From contig JADAKE010000007.1 of NCBI GenBank assembly GCA_015680865.1, forward strand, positions 1 through 55,576: a DNA stretch of 55,576 nucleotides, read 5' to 3'. Source of the stretch: Enterococcus lacertideformus (GTDB lineage Bacteria > Bacillota > Bacilli > Lactobacillales > Enterococcaceae). A program made the translations under genes and the position numbers. The notes beneath the pieces were generated by a model. The model searched no databases and was not told the origin of the DNA. It saw only the letters and a list, made by a program, of their open reading frames with translations. Shown here in pieces: positions 47,122 through 55,429 of the stretch; the stretch's first letter is position 1; every line of letters starts with the position of its first letter.

Positions 47122-47189
47122 TAAAACGACTTTCATTCATTAGAAAAATTGTTTCATCTTTTGTACGAAATAAGCAAGAACATGCCATA

Positions 47190-47238
47190 AAAAAGTAACA
47201 CCTTGTGATTGAGATTCAATCACAAGGTGTTACTTTTT
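47190..47238. terminator. Bidirectional terminator between spxH-like and PfpI genes
   Basis: AAAAGTAACACCTTGTGATT is the start of a 23-bp perfect inverted repeat (47190-47212 with 47216-47238) around a 3-nt loop, with A and T tails on the two sides, placed between convergent genes. Confidence 0.9.
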
Positions 47239-47255
47239 TAGTAAATTACCTTCGT

Positions 47256-47765
47256 TTATGCCAAAGCTTCAACAATTGATTGATTAAAATCTGGTATGTC
47301 ATCGGGGTTACGACTAGTAATCAACGCTTGATCTATCACCACTGGCTCATCTTTTACAATTGCACCAGCATAACCAATGTCAGGACGTACAGTATCATAT
47401 GCTGTCATTGTGCGCCCTTGCGTTAATCCTGTTTGAATAAACAATTGAGGACCATGACAAATCGCAAATAATGGTTTGTTATTTTTTAAGAAATAAGAAA
47501 CAAAATCAACAAAACGTTGATCTGCTCTTAATTGATCAGGTGAAAAACCACCTGGTATCAATAGCGCATCGAAATCTTCAGGCGAAACATCTGCAATACT
47601 TTTTTCAACTGTGAATTCTGCGCCTTTTTTTCCTTTGATTGTTTGATTTGCTTCAAATACAATCAAAGTGACTCTGTGACCAGCTTGTTCCAACGCTTCC
47701 TTCGGTGAGGATAGTTCAACATCTTCCACTAAATCAGTAACAATTGCTGCAATTTTTTTTGCCAT
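47256..47765 (-). CDS. DJ-1/PfpI-family stress protein
   Basis: The 169-residue protein has the nucleophile elbow AICHGPQLF with the active Cys, the acidic partner region LLIPGGFSPDQL and SRNPDDIPDF at the end. This is the YraA/YhbO branch, reported as stress proteins with glyoxalase- or deglycase-like activity. A normal ribosome binding site precedes the ATG. It stands alone. Confidence 0.9.
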   Translation of the reverse strand: MAKKIAAIVTDLVEDVELSSPKEALEQAGHRVTLIVFEANQTIKGKKGAEFTVEKSIADVSPEDFDALLIPGGFSPDQLRADQRFVDFVSYFLKNNKPLFAICHGPQLFIQTGLTQGRTMTAYDTVRPDIGYAGAIVKDEPVVIDQALITSRNPDDIPDFNQSIVEALA

Positions 47766-47874
47766 TTATTCTCTTCCTTTCTTATCGCTTAATTTAAGCC
47801 TAAAGGAATTTATTCAAGTGTGCAAATCATCTGTTTGTTTACTTGCTAACCATTCGTTTCGTCCGAACCACTCA

Positions 47875-48647
47875 TTATCTACCTTTACGATAAACAGGAT
47901 AACAACCGAGCAAATATGTAGGAAAACCTTGTTCCTTCAGTAAATCAATGCTCTTCTTCAGCGTGTTTTCTGAGGTCTAGATTCTATCTTTGTTAAATTC
48001 AACTGTTGTTTAGCAAACACAGCTAGCACGTGATAAAGTGCACCTGGTTTGTTCTCTGGTAAATCGACAAATAAGGTCGCTTGTAATTCAGAGCTTGAGG
48101 GCGTCGTACCTAAAAACCAAAAACGTGTTTCATTCGTTGCAATAGTGTGAATGTCCTTTTTAACAATCACTAATCCAAATTCTTCAGCCGCTTCTTTAGA
48201 ACCTATGGCAGCTATGCATTGCTCAGGATGTGCCGCCACCTGTTGAGCGCCTTGTGCGGTTGACCCTAGTTGCTCAATTTCAATTTTTGGAAAATACGTA
48301 CGTAAAAAATGTTGAGATTGTGCAAATGCCTGAGGATGACTGCAAATTTTTGTCACCTTTTTCCAGTTATCTTTTTGCGTAGGATGGACCATCAATTGTT
48401 GTCGAATGGGTAGCACGATTTCGCCTTGAATGTTCGGCATCGTCTGATAGATATGATCAAGCACTGGAAGAACTGTTCCTTCGATTGTATTTTCAATCGG
48501 AACCATTCCATAAGTAATTTCGTGATTTATTTGTTCATCAATTAACTCAATCAATGACTCATAATAAAGATATTCTCCATGTGGAAAGTAATTTTTTACT
48601 GCCCGATACGTAAAAGAACCCCTAGGACCTAGATAACAGATTTTCAT
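47875..48647 (-). pseudogene. pheA: Prephenate dehydratase with a deletion and frameshift in the ACT domain
   Basis: The catalytic part is whole: ICYLGPRGSFTYRAV, MVPIENTIEGTV and the TR-containing NETRFWFLG motif. The ACT domain starts (TLFVDLPENKPGALYHVLAV, KIESRP) but near 47970 the frame changes and a part of the domain is lost. The C-terminal helix and end, SIDLLKEQGFPTYLLGCYPV, are readable in another frame to a stop at 47875. The made protein ends at 47958 (ESRPQKTR). PheA converts prephenate to phenylpyruvate. The damage lies in the Phe-sensing domain, so catalysis could remain but feedback inhibition and folding are doubtful. Last gene of the aromatic operon. Confidence 0.85.
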
Positions 48648-49148
48648 CATTTTCAACCCACTCTATGATTTTTGTGATAATTTCTTCTGGTGTTTTTTTA
48701 GAAGTATCTATGCTAATTTTCGCTAATCGTTCATACAATACTTCCCTTTCCAACAGCATTTTTTTAGTGATGAATCGTTGCTTTTTAAAGCTAAAGGACG
48801 AACATTTTTTTGATCTTGACGGATCCGTTCAATTAAAATATCTGCTTTTCCTTTTAAATAAATAACTTGCTGATCATTTAATAGTGCTCGGTTTTCTTTC
48901 CTCAAGATGATCCCTCCGCCAGTAGCAATGATCGAATCATTTTGTAAAGATTCTTTTAAGAGGGCTGTTTCGTACAAGCGAAAAGATTTTTCCCCCATAG
49001 TAGCAAAGTAGCGATCGATGGGGCAACCTAGACGTTTTACTAACTCTTCATCCATATCAATGAATGGTCGTCCAAGCTTTTTCGATAGTTTTTTACTAAT
49101 CGTTGTTTTTCCAGCGCCCATAAAACCAATCAAAATAATTGGTAACAT
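48622..49148 (-). pseudogene. aroK: Shikimate kinase with homopolymer frameshift
   Basis: Walker A GFMGAGKTT, the shikimate-binding FIDMDEELVKR and ATGGGIILRK regions are intact. At a 7-A run (48759-48765) the frame goes wrong after NDSSLKK. In the correct frame the protein continues KMLLEREVLYERLAKISIDT and ends near 48622, giving about 175 residues, the normal length. An eighth A would repair it. The disrupted product lacks the C-terminal lid-side helix. It overlaps the aroA end and the pheA start, so translation is probably coupled. Confidence 0.83.
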
Positions 49149-50431
49149 GTCGATTCCTCCTTGATTAGTTTCGCTAAATCAGTAAAAAAAGCAGGGTAAG
49201 AAATGTTCACAGCCTCAGGATTGATTAATTCCACTACATCATCTGTGAGTAAAGCAGCAATTTGAAGCATCATGCCAATACGATGATCGCCATGACTGTC
49301 TACTTTTGCGCCATGTAATGGCGTGGGTCCATGAATAATCAACCCATCTTCTGTCGGTTCGATGTTCGCACCCGTTTTTGTTAATTCTTTCGCAGTTGCA
49401 TCAATCCGATTGGTTTCTTTCACTTTTAATTCCTGAGCATCACGAATAATCGTGGTCCCTGTTGCCTGAGTAGCTGCTAAAGCGATGATCGGTAATTCAT
49501 CAATCAATCGTGGGATGATTTCACCCCGTATTTCATAAGCAGTCAATGAAGCCGAGCGCACAACCAAATCGGCTGCTTGATTTTCTTTATCTACTTGTTT
49601 TTCTTCAATCACTGCACCCATTTTTGTCAACACATCAATGATTCCAGTACGAGTTGGATTGATACCCACATGTTTTAGCAATACTTCGCTGTTTGGTACA
49701 ATACTTGCGGCAACTAAGTAAAACGCAGCAGAAGAAATATCGCCTGGTACAGTCACTTCTTGTCCACTAAGCATTTGTCCACCTTTTAAAGTAATGATAC
49801 GATCTGCTATTTCGATTTCGCCACCAAATTGTTTAATCATTTCTTCTGTATGATTTCTCGATTTTTCTTTTTCGATGATTTTCGTTGTCCCTTTTGCTTG
49901 TAAAGCTGCAAAAAGGATAGCTGATTTTACTTGTGCACTAGCAATCGGCATATGGTATTCGATATTATGCAAGGCTTGACCAGTTACTTGTAATGGGGGT
50001 AATTCAACATGTTCGATGCCCTGTAATTCAGCACCCATCTCTCGTAATGGTTTCATCACGCGTTCCATTGGTCGTCGATTCAATGAATCATCGCCTGCAA
50101 TTTCAGAAGTAAAATTCCTTCCTGCTAAAATACCTAAAACAAGACGCATCGTCGTGCCTGAATTACCTGCATCTAATCGTGAGGTTGGTGCTTTCAAGCC
50201 GCTAAACCCTTTGCCTTCGATATAGATACGTTCATTTTTCTCTGTGATGTTTACACCTAATTGCTTGAATACAGCAATCGTACTGAGACAATCCTCTGCT
50301 TTCAAAAAATTATGCACAATTGTCTGCCCATGGCTGATCGCCCCAAACATAATACTACGGTGAGAAATAGATTTATCAGCTGGGATAACTAGGCTACCTT
50401 TGAGCCCTTGTTTTGTTGACAATAATTTCAT
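49130..50431 (-). CDS. aroA: 3-phosphoshikimate 1-carboxyvinyltransferase (EPSP synthase)
   Basis: A 433-residue enzyme joining phosphoenolpyruvate to shikimate-3-phosphate. [27 protein letters not shown] and [16 protein letters not shown] are the family signatures, and the C-terminal [12 protein letters not shown] is complete. It is one of three intact genes of the aromatic operon. It overlaps aroK by 19 bp. Confidence 0.96.
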   Translation of the reverse strand: MKLLSTKQGLKGSLVIPADKSISHRSIMFGAISHGQTIVHNFLKAEDCLSTIAVFKQLGVNITEKNERIYIEGKGFSGLKAPTSRLDAGNSGTTMRLVLGILAGRNFTSEIAGDDSLNRRPMERVMKPLREMGAELQGIEHVELPPLQVTGQALHNIEYHMPIASAQVKSAILFAALQAKGTTKIIEKEKSRNHTEEMIKQFGGEIEIADRIITLKGGQMLSGQEVTVPGDISSAAFYLVAASIVPNSEVLLKHVGINPTRTGIIDVLTKMGAVIEEKQVDKENQAADLVVRSASLTAYEIRGEIIPRLIDELPIIALAATQATGTTIIRDAQELKVKETNRIDATAKELTKTGANIEPTEDGLIIHGPTPLHGAKVDSHGDHRIGMMLQIAALLTDDVVELINPEAVNISYPAFFTDLAKLIKEESTCYQLF

Positions 50432-50435
50432 TGCT

Positions 50436-51514
50436 TCAACTCCTTATCCAACAATGAAAATTTTCAGCTTCAATCAGCCTTTGACCTTTTAGTAAATCTA
50501 CTTGATTTTTAAAGGACAATACCAAAACGCCAAAGATATCTTCTCTTGTTTCTTGGATGTTCAAATTAATAATTGAAATATTTGCTTTGCTTAATACTGT
50601 AGTGACTTTGGCTACAGCTCCTGAGATATCAGGGATATCCACATAAAGATCATAGAAGGCGGGAATCGCACCTTGTTTTTTACGGGGCAGTTGATCACGT
50701 ATACGTTTTGCCTGCATAAAAAATTGCTGGATCGCCTGTTGATTTTTCTCAGTCAATTCTTTCTTCAATTTTTCCATAAATACTTGCCAATCTTCTATTA
50801 ACCTTAACATGATTTCTTGGTTTGTCATTAAAATGTCTGTCCATATTATTGGATCTGATGAAGCAATCCGCGTAATATCACGAAAACCACCTGCAGCTAA
50901 TTGAGAAGCACGCGGATGTTTTTGTTCCAACGTATCACTGACTTGGACTAAGCCAGCAGCCATAATATGTGGAAGATGACTTAGTATACCTATGATCTCA
51001 TCGTGGCTTTTCGCGTCTAAAAGGACAAACTTCGCACGTGTTGGTTGTAAAATATCGATCAAGTCTTCGGTACGATCTCTTTGACCTTCATTTGTCAAAA
51101 TATAGTAGGCTTCTTCAAATAAATCAGGATTTCCTGCTATCACTCCTGATTTATGTGAGCCTGCCATTGGATGTCCACCAATAAAATCAAAGGGTAGTGT
51201 TTTTGCTAAGTTCATTATTGTGGCTTTGGTACTACCGGTATCACTGACTAACACTGTCGGTTTTAGAGGTAGCGTAGCCAGTAATTTGAGATATTCTAAA
51301 CTTACCTGGACTGGAACAGCAAGTAGAATAACATCCATTTGACTAGACATTTCAATACCTGACACAACATGATCCACTAGTTGTATTTCTTTCGCTACTT
51401 TTCTGGTTTTTTCTGAGTGATCCCAACCATAAAGAATAATCTCCGTACTTTTTATCGCCTGGCATAGCGATGCGCCAATTAGACCTAATCCTATTACTAA
51501 TACCTTTTTTTCAT
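50436..51514 (-). pseudogene. tyrA: Prephenate dehydrogenase with a frameshift at the N-terminus
   Basis: From VDHVVSGIEM on, 313 residues are open and include GGHPMAGSHKSG, LTPxxx-like LLDAKSHDEII and a C-terminal ACT domain (VDIPDISGAVAKVTTVLSKA). The NAD-binding N-terminus (VLVIGLGLIGASLCQAI) is in the frame that is open, but the ATG at 51514, preceded by GGAGG, is in a different one. The two are separated by a 7-A run (51505-51511). An eighth A gives MKKKVLVIGLGLIG and a normal 359-residue protein. The lesion would abolish translation of the Rossmann domain. TyrA makes 4-hydroxyphenylpyruvate for tyrosine. Confidence 0.83.
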
Positions 51515-51525
51515 CGCTACCTCCA

Positions 51526-52689
51526 CTAGAATGCTTGAATCATTTTACGGTGATTTTCAACTGCCTTTTTTAGTTCCTGCATATTATATGCTGGGAAATG
51601 TCCTAGAATCTCCATCGCTAGAGTTGTCGCAATAACGTGTTCTGCAACAACTTAAGCAGCCGGCACAGCTGTACTGTCTGAACGTTCAACACTTGCTTTA
51701 TAAGGTTCTTTGGTATCAATATTTACAATCATCAAAGGTTTATATAACGTTGGTATAGGCTTCATTACACCTCTCACAATGATTTGTTCGCCGTTTGTCA
51801 TCCCACCTTCGAATCCACCTAAATGATTACTTGATCGATGATAGCCACGCTTATCCCAAAAAATTTCATCCATCACTTTAGACCCTGGCAATGAAGCAGC
51901 TTCAAAGCCGATCCCAAATTCTACGCCTTTAATCGCATTGATACTTAGCATTGCCTGAGCTAATTTACCATCTAATTTTTTATCCCACTGGACATAACTT
52001 CCTAATCCCGCTGGCACATTTTCTACGCGTACTTCTACTACTCCACCCAACGTATCTCCTGCTTTTTTAGTCGTGTCGATCAGCTGTTTCACTTGATCTT
52101 CAATGGTTAGATCCACCATATTTAATTCTGAGATCGTTGTTCTTTCTTTGATCTCAGCAACCGTTAACTCGCTTGGAATCATTGCTTTGATTCCCCCAAG
52201 TATCACAACATGGCTTGCAATCTCAATATCTAATGCCTCTAAAATTTGTTTAGCTAACGCACCGACAGCCACACGCATCGCGGTCTCTCTTGCCGAAGAA
52301 CGTTCTAATACATTTCTAAGATCATGGTGCTGATATTTCATGCCACCCACTAAATCAGCGTGTCCTGGACGTGGTTTTGCCACACGTCTCAAGTTTTCTT
52401 CTTTCTCAGAAACAGGCTTCACAGACATAACTGTTTGCCAGTTTTTCCAATCCTTATTTTCTACACTTAATGTGATTGGTGAACCTAATGTTTTTCCATG
52501 ACGTAAACCAGAAGTGATCACAACTTGATCTTTTTCGATCTTCATACGGCCACCTCGACCGTATCCTCCTTGTCGTCTGGCTAGTTCATGATTGATTTGT
52601 TCGATTGATAGACTCAATCCAGCTGGCACGCCTTCAATAATTGCTGTGAGTTTGGGTCCATGTGATTCCCCTGCAGTTAAGTAACGCAT
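51526..52689 (-). pseudogene. aroC: Chorismate synthase with a premature stop
   Basis: [20 protein letters not shown], the [13 protein letters not shown] region and the FMN-binding [15 protein letters not shown] are normal. A TAA at 51652-51654 follows STAVPAA. The same frame continues VVAEHVIATTLAMEILGHFP to a TAG at 51526-51528, giving the usual 388 codons. One base change (for example TCA to TAA) explains the stop. About 42 C-terminal residues are lost. Chorismate synthase is needed for all aromatic amino acids and folate, so this lesion would be the most far-reaching in the operon. Confidence 0.87.
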
Positions 52690-53754
52690 TTATTCACCTT
52701 CTTCTAAATAGTATTTGATTTTTTCAATTGGTATTGATTGAATTTTCCCTTGTCCGATTTTTTCTAACAATATAATTTTTAAATTTTGTCCTCGTGCTTT
52801 TTTGTCATGGGTAATCGCTTGGTACAACATTTGTTCATTCCATGGTTCATAAGAAATAGGTAATTGGTACTTTCGATTCATAGTAATGAGTTGTTCGGTG
52901 ATTCCTTTAGGCATCTCACTTCTTTTTTCAGCCATTCGACTCATTTGCACCATCCCGATAGCTACTGCTTCCCCATGACTAATTTCTCCATAACCAGCAG
53001 TATGTTCAACGGCATGCCCGATCGCATGCCCAAAGTTTAATAATAAGCGGCTTCCTTGATCAAATTGATCTTCTTCTACGACTTCTTTCTTTACACGCAA
53101 GGCTTTTTCAATCACGCTTTCGCTATGGGCTAATAAATCTTCTATATCAGTAAACTGAGCTAGGTCACTCCATAAACTCGTATCTTTGATTGCACCACAT
53201 TTGATGATTTCTGCAATTCCTTCTTGGATTCTTTTTTGGGGAAGTGTCTTCAGCGTTTCTGGATCAATCAGTACCCCGTCTGGTTGTGCAAATGTACCAA
53301 TCATATTTTTGGCTGTTGATCCATTAACCGCAGTCTTGCCACCGATACTTGAATCAACTTGTGCAAGTAAGGATGTGGGGATTTGCACAAAAGAAATCCC
53401 TCGCATATAAGTAGATGCTACAAACCCAGCTAAATCTCCTACTACACCACCACCTAATGCGATAACTCCATCACTTCTGGTGAACTGCTTTTCTGCTAAA
53501 AAATCATACAATTTCGCAGCCATCTCTAGCGATTTACTTTTTTCGCCTGCAGGTATGATATAATGAACGACCTCATATTGCTCTTTCAGCTGCTGTTTCA
53601 CCCGTTCTCCATAAATCGGATAGACATTTTCATCACTGATGATTGCAATTCTTTTCTCTTCCCATAGCTGCTCGATCCAACCAGCGACTTGATTCAGTGC
53701 CTGTCGCTGAATCAGAATTTCATAACTTTTTTCTGGTAAGACGACTTCTAACAT
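52690..53754 (-). CDS. aroB: 3-dehydroquinate synthase
   Basis: The 354-residue enzyme cyclises DAHP to dehydroquinate. The NAD- and metal-binding motifs GGGVVGDLAGFVASTYMRG, PTSLLAQVDSSIGGKT and the LNFGHAIGHAVE histidines are intact. It is directly abutted by aroC downstream and preceded by aroF (15 bp). Confidence 0.96.
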   Translation of the reverse strand: MLEVVLPEKSYEILIQRQALNQVAGWIEQLWEEKRIAIISDENVYPIYGERVKQQLKEQYEVVHYIIPAGEKSKSLEMAAKLYDFLAEKQFTRSDGVIALGGGVVGDLAGFVASTYMRGISFVQIPTSLLAQVDSSIGGKTAVNGSTAKNMIGTFAQPDGVLIDPETLKTLPQKRIQEGIAEIIKCGAIKDTSLWSDLAQFTDIEDLLAHSESVIEKALRVKKEVVEEDQFDQGSRLLLNFGHAIGHAVEHTAGYGEISHGEAVAIGMVQMSRMAEKRSEMPKGITEQLITMNRKYQLPISYEPWNEQMLYQAITHDKKARGQNLKIILLEKIGQGKIQSIPIEKIKYYLEEGE

Positions 53755-53769
53755 ACGTATTCCTCTTTT

Positions 53770-54789
53770 CTATAAGGCGTTGATTTTTTTCATCGCTTCC
53801 ACTAAAATTTCTACTTCTTTCATCATTTTCACGTAATTCTTTTCGTTTAGTGATTGTTGGCCATCAGACCAAGCACTCAAAGGATCAGGATGAATCTCAA
53901 CAATCATTCCATCCGCACCGCTTACTACGCCTGCTCGCGCCATCGGAGTGACTAAATCCCATGCACCTGTTCCATGGCTTGGGTCAACAATGATTGGAAA
54001 ATGGCTCAATTTTTTGATCACTGGTACAGCACTTAGATCAAATGTATTTCTAGTCGCTGTTTCGTATGTGCGGATCCCACGCTCAATGAAAATAATGTTT
54101 AGATTATTTTGTACAGCAATGTATTCTGCCGCATTTAACCACTCTTCAATTGTACCGGAAATACCCCGTTTTAAACCAATTGGTTTCCCTGTTTTTCCAA
54201 CAGCTTCCAACAAGCGAAAATTTTGCATGTTTCTGGAACCGATTTGAATAATGTCTGCATATTGGGCAACCACGTTGATATGAGCTTCATCCATTACTTC
54301 CGTAATAACTTTCAAGCCGTAGTGGTCAGCCGCTTTACGCATCATTTTTAAGCCTTCTTCTCCTAGACCCTGAAAAGCGTAGGGCGATGTTCTCGGTTTG
54401 TAAGCTCCTCCGCGTAAGATCTTTGCACCACCTGCTTTTGCCATTCGCGCCGTTTCCATTATTTGCGCTTCACCTTCAACCGAACAGGGCCCCGCCATTG
54501 TGATAAATGTGCCATCCCCGATTTTGACACCAGAGACATCCACCACTGTATCTTGAGGATGAAATTCTCGTGAAGTCAATTTATACGTATTTGTAATTGG
54601 TACTGCACGTTCGATAATGTCATATTTTTCAATTGAAATTTTTTGGATCACTTTAGGATCTCCTATTAACCCTAAAACAAATTGATTACTTTTCTGGTTG
54701 ATTTGCACATCTAATCCTTCTTCTTCAATATGTGTAATGATTGGTAATAACTCACTTTTTTGGATACCTGGTTTAATCAATAGAATCAT
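53770..54789 (-). CDS. aroF: 3-deoxy-7-phosphoheptulonate (DAHP) synthase, type I-beta
   Basis: The first enzyme of the shikimate pathway. An N-terminal regulatory ferredoxin-like domain (MILLIKPGIQKSELLPIITH) precedes the barrel with GPCSVEGEAQIMETA, LRGGAYKPRTSPYAFQGLG, KRGISGTIEEWLNAAEY and DPSHGTG. It has 339 residues, as in other enterococci. AAAGGGAG lies before the ATG. It is the first gene after the attenuator leader, so its expression responds to that element. Confidence 0.95.
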   Translation of the reverse strand: MILLIKPGIQKSELLPIITHIEEEGLDVQINQKSNQFVLGLIGDPKVIQKISIEKYDIIERAVPITNTYKLTSREFHPQDTVVDVSGVKIGDGTFITMAGPCSVEGEAQIMETARMAKAGGAKILRGGAYKPRTSPYAFQGLGEEGLKMMRKAADHYGLKVITEVMDEAHINVVAQYADIIQIGSRNMQNFRLLEAVGKTGKPIGLKRGISGTIEEWLNAAEYIAVQNNLNIIFIERGIRTYETATRNTFDLSAVPVIKKLSHFPIIVDPSHGTGAWDLVTPMARAGVVSGADGMIVEIHPDPLSAWSDGQQSLNEKNYVKMMKEVEILVEAMKKINAL

Positions 54790-54929
54790 AGAATAACTCC
54801 CTTTATTGTCGTTTTTATTTGTTTCTTCGCGGTTTTTCCCACTATTTGATTGGTTTACGCAAGTTCTTTCAAATCAACCATTTATTTGCTTTTTCTTGTT
54901 TAGCTACGCTTCGCTCCCCCTTTATGTAC

Positions 54930-54962
54930 AAAAAAGCCCACCGCAGAAAATCTACAGTGCGC
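54930..54962 (-). terminator. Second terminator of the aro leader (segments 6:7)
   Basis: GCGCACUGUAGA (54962-54951) pairs with UCUGCGGUGGGC (54947-54936) around UUU with one G-G mismatch, followed by six U. Its left arm can instead pair over 10 bp with segment 5 (AUCUAUAGUG, 54996-54987) of the first terminator, so the two terminators form a relay. Confidence 0.85.
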
Positions 54963-54978
54963 CCTGAAATAATCAAAT

Positions 54979-55012
54979 AAAAAAGCCACTATAGATTTTT
55001 CATCTATGCGGC
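54979..55012 (-). terminator. First terminator of the aro leader (segments 4:5)
   Basis: GCCGCAUAGAU (55012-55002) pairs with AUCUAUAGUGGC (54996-54985) with a single bulged A and a 5-nt loop, followed by six U (54984-54979). Its left arm can alternatively pair with segment 3 (AUCUAUG and GGC, 55049-55038), which acts as the antiterminator. Confidence 0.88.
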
Positions 55013-55095
55013 GAGCAAGTCATTTCAAACATCCTTAGCCATCATAGATACAAACAAATATCTGTGTTTGCATCCATAAGTTTATGAATACAAAC

Positions 55096-55152
55096 CTATC
55101 TAAAATAGCTAAAGTAATAATTATTCAGTTGTGAACTTAATGTAATTTTCAT
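55096..55152 (-). CDS. Aromatic leader peptide (attenuator ORF)
   Basis: An 18-residue ORF, MKITLSSQLNNYYFSYFR. GGAG lies 8 nt before the ATG, and the predicted promoter start is about 30 nt upstream. Five of the last seven residues are Tyr or Phe (codons TAT TAC TTT AGC TAT TTT), exactly the amino acids made by the operon behind it. The stop codon touches the first hairpin segment. This fits a control peptide whose translation speed reports charged tRNA-Tyr and tRNA-Phe; the peptide itself probably has no function. Confidence 0.85.
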   Translation of the reverse strand: MKITLSSQLNNYYFSYFR

Positions 55153-55186
55153 AATAAACGCTCCAAACTGATACAAGATTGAATCT

Positions 55187-55215
55187 AGTATAGATTTGTT
55201 TCTGAAAGAAGTCAA
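55187..55215 (-). promoter_or_regulatory. Sigma-A promoter of the aromatic operon
   Basis: TTGACT (55215-55210) and TATACT (55192-55187) with an ideal 17-bp spacer on the minus strand. It places the transcript start near 55180, just upstream of the leader peptide. Confidence 0.8.
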
Positions 55216-55429
55216 TATTTTTTTCATAATTTTTATTCTTTGTTTTTCGTGGACTAAGTAGTAGTTGAACTGGGTCTTGTACAAATACAGTGCACCATTT
55301 TGATACGATACGATTCTATTCAAAAGCAAATTAGTTTTGCATGGTATGTAATAGTTGAATTTACGCTATTTTAAGTGATTGGAGTTTATTTAAAATGGAC
55401 TCAATTTTAGTAAAGTATTATCAATTTAA
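55216..55429. other. Intergenic region upstream of the aro promoter
   Basis: AT-rich sequence without a gene. An open frame on the minus strand covers it and the leader, but only its last 18 codons (the leader peptide) have a ribosome binding site and meaning. Confidence 0.4.

Larger units (their letters stand above)
54790..55180 (-). promoter_or_regulatory. Ribosome-mediated attenuator leader of the aromatic operon
   Basis: From the predicted start near 55180 to the aroF ATG lies a 390-nt leader. It contains a translated leader peptide (55152-55096) and seven consecutive RNA segments. Segment 1 GUUUGUAUUCAUA (55095-55083) can pair with 2 (55078-55066). Segment 2 (AUGGAUGCAAACA) can instead pair over 13 bp with 3 (UGUUUGUAUCUAU, 55056-55044). 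Segment 3 can pair with 4, 4 with 5, 5 with 6 and 6 with 7. 4:5 and 6:7 are terminators. Stalling on the Tyr/Phe codons would leave segment 1 free to hold 2, freeing 3 for 4 and 5 for 6, which gives read-through. A ribosome reaching the stop codon would cover segment 1, allowing 2:3 and both terminators. No T-box motif is present. This model is from sequence only. Confidence 0.85.

Noticed and set aside
54790..55180. T-box riboswitch for the aro operon
   Set aside because: The terminator position and regulated pathway suggested it, but no TGGTACCGCG T-box sequence or AG-box/specifier architecture is seen. The leader peptide and alternative stems explain the region better.
55096..55329. A 77-residue protein over the aro leader
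   Set aside because: It has no ribosome binding site at its start and crosses the aro promoter. Only its last 18 codons have a Shine-Dalgarno sequence and the Tyr/Phe pattern.
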